Of a DNA stretch of 64,000 nucleotides, positions 1 through 9,501 are shown piece by piece. The notes under the pieces are model-generated. The model did not search any database, was not told the origin of the DNA, and saw only the letters and a program-made list of their open reading frames with translations. The DNA comes from Bordetella genomosp. 5 (lineage in GTDB: Bacteria > Pseudomonadota > Gammaproteobacteria > Burkholderiales > Burkholderiaceae_B): positions 372,001 through 436,000 of the forward strand of contig NZ_NEVN01000001.1 in the NCBI RefSeq assembly GCF_002261475.1, read 5' to 3'. The position numbers and the translations under genes were made by a program. How positions within the stretch are numbered: the stretch's first letter is position 1; every line of letters starts with the position of its first letter.

Positions 1-432
1 CAGGCGCGCGCCGGGGCGCTCGTGGGCGTCGAGCGGCACCTGCACGCCGCGCAGCACCTGGCCGTCGGGGGCTTCGATCTCGATTTCGTCGCCCCGCAGC
101 GCGCGCAGCCGCGGCGCGGCCGGACCATAGAGCACCTGATCGCCGTCGGTCAGCCAGATCGCGAGGTTGCCGTGGCCGGTGCGCATGTTGTCCAGCGTCG
201 CGTCCAGGCTATGTCGATCGTGCGAGCCGGGCGTCATGCCGACCAGATGCGCGATCAGCTCGGCCTTGCCGCGCGCCTCGGTCACTTCCTGCTGCCGCAT
301 TTCGCGCTCGAGCGCCCACAGCAGCGTCATGCCGGCCACGGCCGACAGGGCGAGGGAGATGGCGCCCAGCCAGAGGATCAGGCGCGTCTGCATGGACGGC
401 GCGCGGTGCGCGCGCACGGGCCCGGCACTCAT
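1..432 (-). CDS. heavy-metal-type sensor histidine kinase, N-terminal part (cut by window edge)
   Basis: Only the first 144 codons lie in the window; the C-terminal HisKA/HATPase part is outside. The protein starts [20 protein letters not shown] and has one hydrophobic segment at about residues 16-42, followed by a periplasmic sensor-like stretch. This is the layout of CusS/IrlS-type membrane kinases. The ATG overlaps the stop of the upstream response regulator gene (ATGA, 429-432), so the two are translationally coupled and are almost certainly cognate partners. The signal cannot be read from this fragment. The assignment to the metal-sensing group rests mainly on the partner regulator and is an inference. 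Confidence 0.75.
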   Translation of the reverse strand, partial: MSAGPVRAHRAPSMQTRLILWLGAISLALSAVAGMTLLWALEREMRQQEVTEARGKAELIAHLVGMTPGSHDRHSLDATLDNMRTGHGNLAIWLTDGDQVLYGPAAPRLRALRGDEIEIEAPDGQVLRGVQVPLDAHERPGARL

Positions 433-1103
433 GCGCGCGATTCCAGGACATAGCCCATGCCCCGCACCGTGTGCAGCAGGCGCTGTGCGTAGGGATCATC
501 GAGCTTGCCCCGCAGCCGCCGCACCGCGACCTCGATCACGTTCGTGTCGCTGTCGAAGTTCATGTCCCAGACCTGCTCTGCCAGCGTGGCGCGCGACAGC
601 ACCTGGCCCTGCCGGCGCAGCAGTAGGCTGAGCAGGGAGAATTCTTTGGCCGTGAGGTCGAGGCGCTGGCCGCCGCGCTGCGCCTTGCGGCTGACGAGGT
701 CGAGTTCGAGGTCGGCCAGGCGCAACACCGTGGGCTCCTGGCTGCGGCCGCGCCGGCCCAGCGCATGCACGCGGGCGAGCAACTCGGAAAACGCGAAAGG
801 CTTGACCAGATAATCGTCGGCGCCGCCCTCGAGGCCGCGCACGCGGTCTTCGATCTTGTCGCGCGCGGTGAGCATCAGGACCGGCGTGTCGGCGCGCCGG
901 GCCCGCATCTCCGCCAGCACACCGAACCCATCGATGCCAGGCAGATTCACATCCAGCACGACAAGGTCGTAATCGCCCTCGATCGCCAGATGACGGCCAT
1001 CGACGCCGTCACGGGCCAGGTCGACCACGTGGCTTTGTTCGGACAGGCCTTTATGCAGGTAGTCGGCGAGCTTGAGCTCGTCTTCGATCACGAGGATGCG
1101 CAT
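429..1103 (-). CDS. OmpR-family response regulator, CusR/IrlR-like
   Basis: This is a 224-aa two-domain regulator. Residues 1-115 form a receiver domain with the acidic pair at E7-D8, the phospho-acceptor at D51 (VVLDVNLPG) and the conserved lysine at K101 (LVKPF). Residues 125-222 form a winged-helix domain ending in VRGMGYVLE, typical of OmpR/PhoB proteins. The acceptor context VNLPGIDG and the domain ending resemble heavy-metal regulators CusR, CopR and IrlR. It is the first gene of a two-gene operon with the kinase at 1-432 (ATGA overlap). No efflux or copper genes are visible inside the window on this side, so the metal specificity is unproven. Confidence 0.85.
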   Translation of the reverse strand: MRILVIEDELKLADYLHKGLSEQSHVVDLARDGVDGRHLAIEGDYDLVVLDVNLPGIDGFGVLAEMRARRADTPVLMLTARDKIEDRVRGLEGGADDYLVKPFAFSELLARVHALGRRGRSQEPTVLRLADLELDLVSRKAQRGGQRLDLTAKEFSLLSLLLRRQGQVLSRATLAEQVWDMNFDSDTNVIEVAVRRLRGKLDDPYAQRLLHTVRGMGYVLESRA

Positions 1104-1182
1104 GATGCCGGTGAGAGCAGGAAAGACACAGGCCGCATTATGCCGCCGGGGCAGCGTGGCCTGTGTCCTGCCATCACGCGAA

Positions 1183-2493
1183 TCAGTCGGACAGCTCCGC
1201 GCCCGCGATGCGCTCGGGAGGGAACTGCAGCGAGAAGAGGCTGCCCTTGCCGGGCTCGCTCTCGATCAGCAGCTCGGCGTCGTGCCGCATGGCGATGTGC
1301 TTGGTGATGGCCAGGCCCAGGCCGGTGCCGCCCACGGCCCGCGAGCGGCCGCGGTCGACGCGGTAGAAGCGCTCGGTCAGGCGCGGGATGTGGCGCGCCG
1401 GGATGCCGATGCCGGTGTCCTGCACGCTGTAGCGCGCGCCGCCGTCGGGGGTGCCGGCCCAGTGGACCGTGATCGTGCCCTCGTCGGGCGTATAGCGCAC
1501 GGCGTTGGTCAGCAGATTCGAGAAGGCCGAGGCCAGCTCCGAGGCATTGCCGAGCACGTCGAGCGTCTCGTCGATGTGCCACTGGAACACATGCCGTCCG
1601 CCGGACAGCGCCTCGACCTGCTGACGCGCGGTCTGCAGCAGCGAGGCGGTGTTCACGGCCACCGGATCCGAGCCGGGCGAGGATTCGAGCGTGGAGAGCG
1701 TCAGCAGGTCTTCGACGATGGCCTGCATGCGCTGCGCCTGCTCGAGCATCATGCCGAGATACTGTTCGCGCTGCTCGGGGCCGATGGCCTCGGACGGCAT
1801 GTCGCGCAGGGTTTCGAGAAAGCCCGCCAGCACGGTGAGCGGCGTGCGCAGCTCGTGCGAGACGTTCGCCACGAAGTCGCGCCGGGTGGTTTCGAGCCGT
1901 TCGATCTGCGTGACGTCGCGCGAGATCAGCAGGCGCTGATTGCGTGCATACGCGGCCAGCTGCATCATCATGACGCGCTCCTGGCCGTTGAGCGTGAGCC
2001 GCACCAGCAGGGGCTCGGGCCAGTCACCGCGATGGGCGTAGGCCACGAACTCGGGCGCGCGCAGCAGATTGAACAGGTTGTGGCCCCGATCGGCCGGCAG
2101 CCGCAGCCCGAGATGGCGGCGCGCCATCCGGTTGGCCCAGTCGATCTGGAAGTCTTCGTTCAGTGTCACCACGCCGTCGGGCAGGGCCTGCGCGGCCGCC
2201 AGCATGCTTTGCATGGTGTCGCGCATTTCCTGGATCTCGCGCGAGCGGCGGCGCGTGTAGCGGTAGAGCGGCGCGAGGATGTCGTCCCAGGGGCCGACCG
2301 ACGCGGGCGGCGCCGTGTCGGGATTGTGCGCCCAGTGCGACACCAGCTGCAGGCGCCAGCTGCGCCAGACCAGCATCACCAGCAGGGCCGCCGAAAACAC
2401 CATCCAGCCCGCGGGGGAGCCGATGGCCCAGTTCGCGAACAGGGCCACGACCGCCCAGAACGCGGCCAGTATGAGAGTGCGTAGCCAGATCAT
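1183..2493 (-). CDS. phoR: phosphate regulon sensor kinase PhoR
   Basis: This 436-aa kinase has two N-terminal membrane segments (about residues 5-24 and 28-46), a PAS domain (about 98-200), the H-box [14 protein letters not shown] with the phospho-accepting H213, and an ATPase domain with an N-box ([11 protein letters not shown]) and G-boxes DTGIGIP and GGTGLGLAI. This order and length fit PhoR. I take the ATG at 2493 ([10 protein letters not shown]) because the longer frame adds a basic stretch before the first membrane segment. It lies 13 bp downstream of the phoB stop, forming a phoB-phoR operon that responds to phosphate limitation. No pst or phoU genes are in the window. Confidence 0.93.
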   Translation of the reverse strand: MIWLRTLILAAFWAVVALFANWAIGSPAGWMVFSAALLVMLVWRSWRLQLVSHWAHNPDTAPPASVGPWDDILAPLYRYTRRRSREIQEMRDTMQSMLAAAQALPDGVVTLNEDFQIDWANRMARRHLGLRLPADRGHNLFNLLRAPEFVAYAHRGDWPEPLLVRLTLNGQERVMMMQLAAYARNQRLLISRDVTQIERLETTRRDFVANVSHELRTPLTVLAGFLETLRDMPSEAIGPEQREQYLGMMLEQAQRMQAIVEDLLTLSTLESSPGSDPVAVNTASLLQTARQQVEALSGGRHVFQWHIDETLDVLGNASELASAFSNLLTNAVRYTPDEGTITVHWAGTPDGGARYSVQDTGIGIPARHIPRLTERFYRVDRGRSRAVGGTGLGLAITKHIAMRHDAELLIESEPGKGSLFSLQFPPERIAGAELSD

Positions 2494-2506
2494 CGTGAGC
2501 GGATTT

Positions 2507-3205
2507 TTACCGCGCCGGGACCTGTGCCGTAAACCGGTACCCGCTGCCGCGCACCGTCTCGACGTGCGCATCGTGGCCGCTGGGTTCCAGGGCCTTGCGC
2601 AGGCGGCGGATGTGGACGTCCACCGTGCGCTCTTCGACGAACACGTGGTCGCCCCAGACCTGATCGAGCAGTTGCGAACGCGAGAACACGCGTTCCGGGT
2701 GCGTCATGAAGAAGTGCAGCAGGCGGAACTCGGTGGGGCCGATCTGCAGCGACTGGCTGTTGCCGGCCAGGCGGTGCGTGACCGGATCCAGGCGCAGGCC
2801 CGCGACGTCGATGATGTCGTCGGTCAGCTGCGGCGCGCGGCGGCGCAGCACGGCCTTGATGCGGGCCATCAGCTCCTTGGGGGAGAACGGCTTGGTGATG
2901 TAATCGTCGGCCCCGGCTTCGAGGCCGTCGACCTTGTCCTGCTCCGCGCCCTTGGCGGTCAGCATGATGACCGGCACGCTGCGGGTGCGCTCTTCGTCGC
3001 GCAGCTTGCGGGCCAGCGACAGGCCCGACATGCCGGGCAGCATCCAGTCGAGCAGGATCAGATCGGGCAGTTCGGCGCGGATGAGCGTCTGGGCCTGCTC
3101 TGCGTCAAAGGCCCGGAGAACCTTGTGACCGGCAAACGAAAGATTGACGGCGATAAGTTCCTGGATGGCGGGTTCGTCTTCGACGACAAGTATGGTGCTG
3201 GACAT
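2507..3205 (-). CDS. phoB: phosphate regulon response regulator PhoB
   Basis: This 232-aa OmpR-family regulator starts MSSTILVVEDEPAIQ at the second ATG (3205); an in-frame start 12 bp earlier (3217) is less likely. The receiver domain has acidic residues E9-D10, phospho-acceptor D53 (LILLDWMLPG) and K105 (TKPFSPKEL). The winged helix contains the PhoB-type segment VFVEERTVDVHIRRLRKALE and ends VRGSGYRF. The WMLPGMSG acceptor context and the adjacent PAS-containing kinase support PhoB rather than another OmpR member. It would bind CTGTCAT-type direct repeats; a convincing set lies in this window at 7837-7865. Confidence 0.94.
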   Translation of the reverse strand: MSSTILVVEDEPAIQELIAVNLSFAGHKVLRAFDAEQAQTLIRAELPDLILLDWMLPGMSGLSLARKLRDEERTRSVPVIMLTAKGAEQDKVDGLEAGADDYITKPFSPKELMARIKAVLRRRAPQLTDDIIDVAGLRLDPVTHRLAGNSQSLQIGPTEFRLLHFFMTHPERVFSRSQLLDQVWGDHVFVEERTVDVHIRRLRKALEPSGHDAHVETVRGSGYRFTAQVPAR

Positions 3206-3364
3206 GGTGTTACACATCAGTCGGGCGCAGGCGCTGCGCGAACATTGCGATAGTATGGCCGCAATATTTCAGGTATGTGACGGATCCTTCAGGCCGCGCC
3301 TCTGCCATTCGCGTAAGGATGCCGGTCCGATCGGCTACCATTGGGTGATACCCGAGATCCGACT

Positions 3365-4138
3365 ATGCAAAACCCCCATTCCTCTTCCGATACCGGCGAC
3401 GCCGGCCAGTCCACCCACTTCGGCTTCCAGTCCGTGCCGGAGGCCGACAAGGCCCGCAAGGTCGCCGAAGTGTTCCACTCGGTCGCCGCCAAATACGACG
3501 TCATGAACGACCTGATGTCGGGTGGCCTGCATCGCATCTGGAAAGCGTTCACGATCAGCCGCGCGGCCATCCGCCCCGGCATGAAGGTGCTGGACATCGC
3601 CGGCGGTACCGGCGATCTGGCCCGTGCGTTCGCCAAGCGCGCCGGCGCCACCGGCGAAGTGTGGCTGACCGATATCAACGACTCCATGCTGCGCGTGGGC
3701 CGCGACCGTCTCACGGATGGCGGCATGATCCTGCCCACCGCCGTCTGCGACGCCGAGAAGCTGCCGTTCCCGGATGGCTATTTCGACCGCGTGAGCGTGG
3801 CCTTCGGCCTGCGCAACATGACCCACAAGGACCGTGCGCTGGCCGAGATGACGCGGGTGCTCAAGCCCGGCGGCAAGCTGCTGGTACTGGAGTTCTCGCG
3901 GGTGGCCAAGCCGCTCGCGCCGGCCTACGACTGGTATTCCTTCAACATCCTGCCCTGGCTCGGCAAGAAGGTCGCCAACGACGAGGCCAGCTACCGCTAT
4001 CTGGCCGAATCGATCCGCATGCATCCCGACCAGGACACCCTGGCCGACATGATGCGCACCGCTGGCCTGGATCGGGTCCAGTACTTCAACCTGACGGCCG
4101 GCGTCGCCGCCCTCCACGAAGGGGTCCGTCTGGGCTGA
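3365..4138 (+). CDS. ubiE: ubiquinone/menaquinone biosynthesis C-methyltransferase UbiE
   Basis: This 257-aa class I SAM methyltransferase carries the UbiE family signature: [20 protein letters not shown] at about residues 40-59, SAM motif [10 protein letters not shown] at 75-84, and later [13 protein letters not shown] and [12 protein letters not shown]. It C-methylates the quinone ring (2-octaprenyl-6-methoxy-1,4-benzoquinol to the 5-methyl product). I chose ATG 3365; the only earlier in-frame start is TTG 3341. It leads a run of ubiquinone genes (ubiJ and ubiB follow on the same strand), separated from them by the Tim44-like gene. Confidence 0.95.
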   Translation: MQNPHSSSDTGDAGQSTHFGFQSVPEADKARKVAEVFHSVAAKYDVMNDLMSGGLHRIWKAFTISRAAIRPGMKVLDIAGGTGDLARAFAKRAGATGEVWLTDINDSMLRVGRDRLTDGGMILPTAVCDAEKLPFPDGYFDRVSVAFGLRNMTHKDRALAEMTRVLKPGGKLLVLEFSRVAKPLAPAYDWYSFNILPWLGKKVANDEASYRYLAESIRMHPDQDTLADMMRTAGLDRVQYFNLTAGVAALHEGVRLG

Positions 4139-4156
4139 GCGCTCCCCCCGGGGAAC

Positions 4157-4185
4157 TTGTGGCGGACTGCCTTGTCCGTTATGCT
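4157..4185 (+). promoter_or_regulatory. candidate sigma70 promoter for the Tim44-like gene
   Basis: TTGTGG (4157-4162) and TATGCT (4180-4185) are separated by 17 bases, a good sigma70 spacing, about 185 bases before the Tim44-like start. Assigned by eye from the consensus. Confidence 0.35.
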
Positions 4186-4369
4186 TAGACCATTCAGATT
4201 TCTGTAAGAAAAGGTCAGGTTACCTTCACGCCGGCAGGGCACCCCGCCCGGCGCGCGCAGTCCCCGACCCTTACACCACAGAATCACTAATGTGTGCCCC
4301 GGCCACAGGCCGGGCGCGCTGCGCTCCTGCGGGGGAGCGCTCATGCTTGTATACGAGGAGCATATTGCG

Positions 4370-5416
4370 ATGTCCCGAATCGGTTTTTCCCGGGGTCTCT
4401 CCCGAACTCTCGCCGCGGCGCTGATCGCCGTGTCGGGCGCCGTGCTGATCACGGCTTCCTTCGACGCTGAAGCCCGCCGTGCAGGCGGTGGCAGCAGCGC
4501 CGGCCGTCAATCGAGCAACGTGACCACGCAACGCCAGGCCACCACGCCTCCGGCCACGCCGGGCGCGGGCACCACCGCGGGCGGCACCGCCGCCACCGCC
4601 GGTACCGCCGCCGCGGGCACCGCTGCCGCCGGCGCCGCCGCGCGCAGCGGCGCGTCGCGCTGGCTGGGTCCCATCGCCGGCATCGCCGCCGGTCTGGGTA
4701 TCGCCGCGCTGCTGTCGCACATGGGCCTGTCGGGCGCCTTCCTCGAGTTCCTGAGCAGCGCGCTGCTGATCGCACTCGTCGTGTTCGCCGTGATCTTCCT
4801 GGTTCGCCGTCTGCGTGGCGGTGGCCAGCGTCCGGCCATGCAAGGCGCCTACGGCAACAACAACGCCAACGGCAACAACAACGGCCAGGGCAACCAGCCG
4901 ATGTGGCGTGAGGCGCTCAAGCCCACGCAGCCGGCTCCGGCCGCCCAGCCGGCCGCCGCGCCGGTGGCTGCCGCCGCCGCTGCACCGGCCGCTGCCGCGC
5001 TGCCCAAGGCAGGCGAGGATGGCAACTGGTTCATCCCGGGCGACTTCGATACGCCGCGCTTCCTGCAACAGGCCAAAGAACAGTTCGTTCGCATCCAGGG
5101 CATCTGGGACAGCGGCAACGTCGAAAGCCTGCGCGACCTGCTGACCGATGACCTGATCATCGAACTCAAGCCGCAGCTCGAGGCCCGTGCCGGCGACGCC
5201 AACAAGACCGAAGTCGTGCTGCTCAACGCCGAGCTGCTGGGCATCGAGACCGTCTCCGACGGCCACCTGGCCAGCGTGCGCTTCTCGGGCATGCTGCGCG
5301 AAGAGGCCGGCGCCGAAGCCTTCCGCTTCGAAGAGGTCTGGAACCTGTTCAAGCCCGCGAACGGCGGCTGGCTCCTGGCCGGCATCCAGCAGATCCCGGT
5401 GGAATACGCGAGCTGA
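4370..5416 (+). CDS. Tim44-like domain membrane protein
   Basis: This 348-aa protein has a signal sequence ending near residue 36 (FDAEARRAGGG, a run typical of bacterial Tim44-like proteins). A Ser/Thr/Ala/Gly-rich low-complexity stretch follows, then two membrane segments (about 96-118 and 122-148), an Asn/Gly/Gln-rich and Ala/Pro-rich linker, and a C-terminal Tim44-like globular domain (about 225-348). GAGGAG at 4355-4360 sits 9 bases before ATG 4370 and fixes the start; upstream in-frame ATGs lack such a site. In mitochondria Tim44 tethers Hsp70 to the import channel, but the bacterial role is unknown. Its position between ubiE and ubiJ-ubiB suggests a link to ubiquinone synthesis or to the membrane, which is inference only. 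Confidence 0.85.
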   Translation: MSRIGFSRGLSRTLAAALIAVSGAVLITASFDAEARRAGGGSSAGRQSSNVTTQRQATTPPATPGAGTTAGGTAATAGTAAAGTAAAGAAARSGASRWLGPIAGIAAGLGIAALLSHMGLSGAFLEFLSSALLIALVVFAVIFLVRRLRGGGQRPAMQGAYGNNNANGNNNGQGNQPMWREALKPTQPAPAAQPAAAPVAAAAAAPAAAALPKAGEDGNWFIPGDFDTPRFLQQAKEQFVRIQGIWDSGNVESLRDLLTDDLIIELKPQLEARAGDANKTEVVLLNAELLGIETVSDGHLASVRFSGMLREEAGAEAFRFEEVWNLFKPANGGWLLAGIQQIPVEYAS

Positions 5417-5427
5417 TCGCGCCTTCC

Positions 5428-5449
5428 GGCGCCGGCCCCGGCCGGCGCC
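5428..5449. repeat. strong inverted repeat after the Tim44-like gene
   Basis: A 10-bp perfect inverted repeat (GGCGCCGGCC, two bases, GGCCGGCGCC) starts 12 bp after the stop. No T-run follows, so it is more likely a 3' mRNA stabiliser or factor-dependent site than an intrinsic terminator. Confidence 0.5.
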
Positions 5450-5613
5450 CGGTCCACCTCGATGCTTTACCCCTGAACCGGTCTTGTGGCGCATGCCCTG
5501 GGCCGGTTCGCTCGTTAGGGAGAGGGCCGCGATTAGCGCGGCGTATTAAACCGGTAAACTGCCTAAGTTCATACCGGACCTCCCTGGCCGCTTGCGCGGC
5601 CGCATGATTCCCG

Positions 5614-6279
5614 ATGCTGCCTTTGCCCGCGCCCTTTTCCGTCCTGCCCCCGCCATCGCGATTCGTCGTGCGCCTGCTCAACGCGCTGCTTGCGCGCGAG
5701 CCGTGGGCGAGCGCGCGTCTCGTGCGTCACGCCGGCAAGACCGTGCGTTTCGCGCTGGGCAATTTCTCGCTGTCGCTCACCATCACGAGCGATGGGCAGG
5801 TGGACGTGGCCGATCCTGCGGTCGTGGCCGACGTCACGCTGTCGGGCGTGCCCGAGCGCCTGAGCCTGGCGAGCCTGCTGCCCGGCGTGCGCCCGGCTGG
5901 CACGCGGCCCGACGTGGCCGAGCTCACGCACATTTCCGGTGACGCCGCGCTGGCGCAGGTCGTGGCCGACCTGGCGCGCGATCTGCGTTGGGACGTCGAA
6001 GACGAGCTCGCGCAGCGCATCGGCGACGTGCCCGCGGCGCGCCTGCTGGGCGGTGCCCGCGCGCTTAACGACTTCGTGCGTGGCGCCGCGCTGCGCCTGG
6101 CACAGAACATCTCCGAATACCTGGCCGAAGAGCGCGCCGTGCTGACCAGCCGGCCCGCCCTGGCGCAGTGGCGCCTCGACCTCGATCAGCTCGGCACCGA
6201 CACCGATGCGCTGGCCCGCCGGCTGAGCGCGCTCGATGCCCGCCTGGGCCGTCAGGCCGCGGTGAGGGGCGCGCGATGA
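5614..6279 (+). CDS. ubiJ: ubiquinone biosynthesis accessory factor UbiJ (SCP2 domain)
   Basis: This 221-aa protein has an N-terminal SCP2-like lipid-binding fold: a helical start (about residues 15-35), then [21 protein letters not shown] and alternating hydrophobic strands to about residue 115. A helical C-terminal half rich in Leu and Arg follows, consistent with self-association. UbiJ binds ubiquinone intermediates in the soluble Ubi complex. Position gives the strongest support: its TGA overlaps the ubiB ATG (6276-6279), the ubiJ-ubiB coupling usual in proteobacteria. The sequence is divergent, as is common for UbiJ, so the name depends partly on context. Confidence 0.85.
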   Translation: MLPLPAPFSVLPPPSRFVVRLLNALLAREPWASARLVRHAGKTVRFALGNFSLSLTITSDGQVDVADPAVVADVTLSGVPERLSLASLLPGVRPAGTRPDVAELTHISGDAALAQVVADLARDLRWDVEDELAQRIGDVPAARLLGGARALNDFVRGAALRLAQNISEYLAEERAVLTSRPALAQWRLDLDQLGTDTDALARRLSALDARLGRQAAVRGAR

Positions 6280-7829
6280 TGACTCTCCTGCGTCTGCTGC
6301 GCATCATCGTCGTCTCGCTGCGCTATGGGCTCGACGAGCTGGTGCTGTCGAGCATCAACCATCCCGTGGCCACGCTGCTGTTGCGCGTGATGCGCTTCGG
6401 CACGCGGCCGCGTACGCCGCGCGGCGTGCGCCTGCGCCGCGCGCTCGAGTCGCTGGGCCCGATCTTCGTCAAGTTCGGTCAGGTGCTCTCGACCCGGCGC
6501 GATCTGATTCCGGCCGACATCGCCAACGAGCTTGCGCTGCTGCAGGACCGCGTGCCGCCGTTTCCGTCGGCGCAGGCCGCCGCCATGATCGAGGCGGCGC
6601 TCGGCGCGCCGCCCGCGCAGCTGTTCGCCCAGTTCGACGTCGATCCGGTGGCCTCGGCCTCGATCGCGCAGGTGCACTTCGCCGTGCTGCACGATGGCCG
6701 CGAAGTGGCCGTCAAAGTGCTGCGGCCCGGCATGCTGGCCGTGATCGAACAGGACATGTCGCTGTTGCGCATCGTGGCGCGCGTGATCGAGCGCCTGGGC
6801 GACGACGGCCGCCGGCTCAAGCCGCGCGAAGTGGTTGCCGAGTTCGACAAGTACCTGCACGACGAGCTGGATCTGGTGCGCGAGGCCTCGAATTGCAGCC
6901 AGTTGCGCCGCAACTTCGGTCCCGAATCGGGCCGCGGCGACATGCTGATCGTGCCCGAGGTGATCTGGGAGTTCACGGCGAGCACCGTCTTCACGATGGA
7001 GCGCATGTACGGCATTCCGGTGGGGCAGGTGGATCGCCTGCGCGCCGCCGGCATCGACATCGCCACGCTGGCCCGCAGTGGCGTCGAGATTTTCTTCACC
7101 CAGGTGTTCACCGACGGCTTTTTCCATGCCGACATGCACCCGGGCAACATCTATGTGTCCGATAAGCCCGAGACGCTGGGGCGCTACATCGCGCTCGATT
7201 TCGGCATCGTGGGCTCGCTGTCGGAGTTCGACAAAAATTATCTGGCGCAGAACTTCCTCGCTTTCTTCCATCGCGACTATCGCCGTGTGGCGCAGTTGCA
7301 CATCGAGTCGGGCTGGGTGCCGCCCGACACGCGCGAAGAAGAGCTCGAGGGCGCCGTGCGCGCGGTGTGCGAGCCGTACTTCGATCGGCCGCTTTCCGAG
7401 ATTTCGCTGGGGCAGGTGCTGCTGCGCCTGTTCCAGACTTCGCGCCGCTTCAACGTCGAGATCCAGCCGCAGCTGGTGCTGCTGCAAAAAACCCTGCTCA
7501 ACGTCGAAGGCCTGGGGCGGCAGCTCGATCCCAACCTCGATCTCTGGAAGACCGCCAAACCCTATCTCGAGCGCTGGATGCGCCAGCGCATGGGGTTCGA
7601 TGGTCTGAAGAAGGCGATGTCCAAGGAAGCGGTGCAGTGGGCGCAGATGCTGCCCGCGATGCCGCGCCTGGTTCATGATTACCTCAGCCGTCCCGTCGTT
7701 GCGCCGCAACTGCTCGACGAGCTGAACAAACTGCGGCGCGCCCAGGAACACAGCAACCGTGTCCTGATCGCGCTCACGGCGGTGGTGGCGCTGGGCATAG
7801 TGGTTGCTTTCTGGGCACTGACGCGATGA
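6276..7829 (+). CDS. ubiB: ubiquinone biosynthesis atypical kinase/ATPase UbiB
   Basis: This 517-aa protein is full length for UbiB. It has the KxGQ motif ([19 protein letters not shown], about residues 65-83), the A-rich nucleotide loop (ASASIAQVH), the lysine of VAVKVLRPG, the metal-binding LDFGIVG and a C-terminal membrane anchor (about 493-515, ending AFWALTR). UbiB supports extraction or presentation of quinone intermediates by ATP hydrolysis at the membrane. The start at 6276 overlaps the ubiJ stop; the longer open frame upstream runs over ubiJ in another frame and is not used. Two tandem ATGs (6276, 6279) are possible starts. Confidence 0.96.
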   Translation: MMTLLRLLRIIVVSLRYGLDELVLSSINHPVATLLLRVMRFGTRPRTPRGVRLRRALESLGPIFVKFGQVLSTRRDLIPADIANELALLQDRVPPFPSAQAAAMIEAALGAPPAQLFAQFDVDPVASASIAQVHFAVLHDGREVAVKVLRPGMLAVIEQDMSLLRIVARVIERLGDDGRRLKPREVVAEFDKYLHDELDLVREASNCSQLRRNFGPESGRGDMLIVPEVIWEFTASTVFTMERMYGIPVGQVDRLRAAGIDIATLARSGVEIFFTQVFTDGFFHADMHPGNIYVSDKPETLGRYIALDFGIVGSLSEFDKNYLAQNFLAFFHRDYRRVAQLHIESGWVPPDTREEELEGAVRAVCEPYFDRPLSEISLGQVLLRLFQTSRRFNVEIQPQLVLLQKTLLNVEGLGRQLDPNLDLWKTAKPYLERWMRQRMGFDGLKKAMSKEAVQWAQMLPAMPRLVHDYLSRPVVAPQLLDELNKLRRAQEHSNRVLIALTAVVALGIVVAFWALTR

Positions 7830-7836
7830 GCGCGGC

Positions 7837-7865
7837 CTGTCACGGAAACGTCACCGAATTGTCAT
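7837..7865 (+). promoter_or_regulatory. three-repeat PHO box (PhoB binding site)
   Basis: CTGTCAC (7837-7843), ACGTCAC (7848-7854) and TTGTCAT (7859-7865) are direct repeats spaced exactly 11 bases apart with AT-richer 4-base spacers. This is the known architecture of PhoB sites. They end 133 bp before the ferritin-like gene and begin just after the ubiB stop. phoB itself is in this window. Confidence 0.7.
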
Positions 7866-7998
7866 CACAGCTTCGCCTGCACCGGCGATAACTCACTCCT
7901 ATGAGGTGTACCGGCATCATGCTCACAAGGCATGACGTCCGCAGCACCCATTTTTTGACCCACAAGCCCCTCAAGCGGGAAATTTCAAGGGCTAAATC

Positions 7999-8880
7999 AT
8001 GCTTTATCCTGAACTCTTCAAGACCATGGAAGCCGTGCGCTGGAATATGGCGACCGACATTCCCTGGGACGACTTCGACCGCAGCAAGCTGACGGAGGAG
8101 CAGGCCCAGACCATCAAGATGAACGCCATTACCGAATGGGCGGCGTTGCCAGCGACCGAGATGTTCCTGCGCGACAATCGGGCCGACAGCGACTTCTGCG
8201 CGTTCATGTCAGTGTGGTTCTTCGAAGAGCAGAAGCATTCGCTGGTATTGATGGAGTATCTGCGTCGCTTCCGTCCCGACCTCATGCCGACCGAAGAAGA
8301 GCTGCACAAGGTGCGCTTCGAGTTCGATCCGGCGCCCGAGCTCGAGACGCTGATGCTGCACTTCTGCGGCGAGGTGCGCCTGAACCACTGGTACCGTTGC
8401 GCCGCCGACTGGCACACCGAGCCGGTGATCAAGGCGATCTACAAGACCGTGGCCCAGGACGAGGCCCGCCATGCCGGCGCCTATCTGCAGTACATGCGCC
8501 GCGCGCTGCACGACCGCGGCGAAACGGTGAGCGGCGATGCCCGTCACGCGTTCGCCAAGATCGGCGTGCTGATGGCGTCGGCCAGCCGCAGCGCCCAGGC
8601 GATGCACCCGACCAATCTGCACGTCAACAAAGACCTGTTCCCCAACGACACCGTTCAGTCGCGTCTGCCCGAACCGGGCTGGCTGGAGCATTGGCTGGAC
8701 ACGCAGATCCGCTTCGACGGTCTGTGGGAGCAGAAGGTCGCCACGCGCATCCTGCACATCCTGTCCAAGCTGCTCGACAGCAACTTCGCCTCGGTCAAGG
8801 ATCTGAACCGCTACCGCAAGGAAGTCGCCGCGCGCCTGCGCCCGGCCACGCCCGGCGGTTCGGTGCTGGTCGGCGTCTGA
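7999..8880 (+). CDS. ferritin-like diiron protein
   Basis: This 293-aa protein shows a clear four-helix diiron ligand set: E46 (TEWAALPATE), E77xxH80 (EEQKH), E125 (CGEVRLNH) and E155xxH158 (DEARH). That E, ExxH, E, ExxH order matches the ferritin-like/acyl-ACP desaturase superfamily. The substrate is not evident; hydroxylase, desaturase-like or iron-dependent oxidase roles are all possible. It stands alone, with ubiB behind it and the heptose adenylyltransferase gene 78 bp ahead on the same strand. The three-repeat PHO box upstream suggests induction by phosphate limitation, an inference from the site. Confidence 0.85.
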   Translation: MLYPELFKTMEAVRWNMATDIPWDDFDRSKLTEEQAQTIKMNAITEWAALPATEMFLRDNRADSDFCAFMSVWFFEEQKHSLVLMEYLRRFRPDLMPTEEELHKVRFEFDPAPELETLMLHFCGEVRLNHWYRCAADWHTEPVIKAIYKTVAQDEARHAGAYLQYMRRALHDRGETVSGDARHAFAKIGVLMASASRSAQAMHPTNLHVNKDLFPNDTVQSRLPEPGWLEHWLDTQIRFDGLWEQKVATRILHILSKLLDSNFASVKDLNRYRKEVAARLRPATPGGSVLVGV

Positions 8881-8958
8881 GTGCGTTGATCGCGGGATAG
8901 CCGCGGGCCGCGTCCCGCGGCTATTCGAAGCGGCGGACAGGCCGCGTACAATCGCCGC

Positions 8959-9450
8959 ATGACGACGACCGCCCGCTTCGAATCCAAGATCCTCAGCCGC
9001 GAAGACCTCGTGGCCGCCGTGGCCTCGGGCCGCCTGCCGCGGCCGCTGGTGTTCACCAACGGGGTGTTCGACATCCTGCATCGTGGCCACGTCACCTATC
9101 TCGACGCGGCCGCGCAGCTGGGCGCCACGCTGGTGGTGGCCGTCAATACCGACGCGTCGGTGCGCCGGCTGGGCAAGGGCGCCGAGCGCCCGCTCAACGC
9201 CGAGGGCGACCGCGCGGCCCTGCTGGCCGCGCTGGCCTGCGTCGACGCCGTCACCACCTTCGCCGAAGACACGCCCACCGAGCTGATCGGCGAGCTGCGG
9301 CCCGATATCATCGTCAAGGGCGGCGACTACGACATGGAAACCCTGCCCGAAACCGCCCTGGTCAAGACCTGGGGTGGCCGGGCGGTGGCGATTCCGTTCG
9401 AGTTTCAGCGCTCCACGACGACGCTGGTGCGCAAAATCCAGGCGGGCTGA
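8959..9450 (+). CDS. rfaE2: D-glycero-beta-D-manno-heptose 1-phosphate adenylyltransferase
   Basis: This 163-aa nucleotidyltransferase corresponds to the C-terminal domain of bifunctional HldE, here as a separate gene (hldC/rfaE2 form). The nucleotide-binding motif is FDILHRGHVTYL with H41 and H44, and the family segments VVAVNTDASVRRLGKG, KGGDY and STTTLVRKI are present. It makes ADP-heptose for the lipopolysaccharide inner core. The kinase half is not next to it and must be encoded elsewhere. The start ATG at 8959 follows a short gap with no obvious terminator after the ferritin-like gene. Confidence 0.95.
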   Translation: MTTTARFESKILSREDLVAAVASGRLPRPLVFTNGVFDILHRGHVTYLDAAAQLGATLVVAVNTDASVRRLGKGAERPLNAEGDRAALLAALACVDAVTTFAEDTPTELIGELRPDIIVKGGDYDMETLPETALVKTWGGRAVAIPFEFQRSTTTLVRKIQAG

Positions 9451-9501
9451 GGCAGGGCCCGGGTCAGCCAGGCCGCCGCGCGCTGGCGGGGTCTGAGGGC
9501 C

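Noticed and set aside
3206-3364. Auto-regulatory PHO box before phoB
   Set aside because: CTGAAGG and CGTCACA fragments occur on the minus strand but the 11-base periodicity fails, so it was not called.
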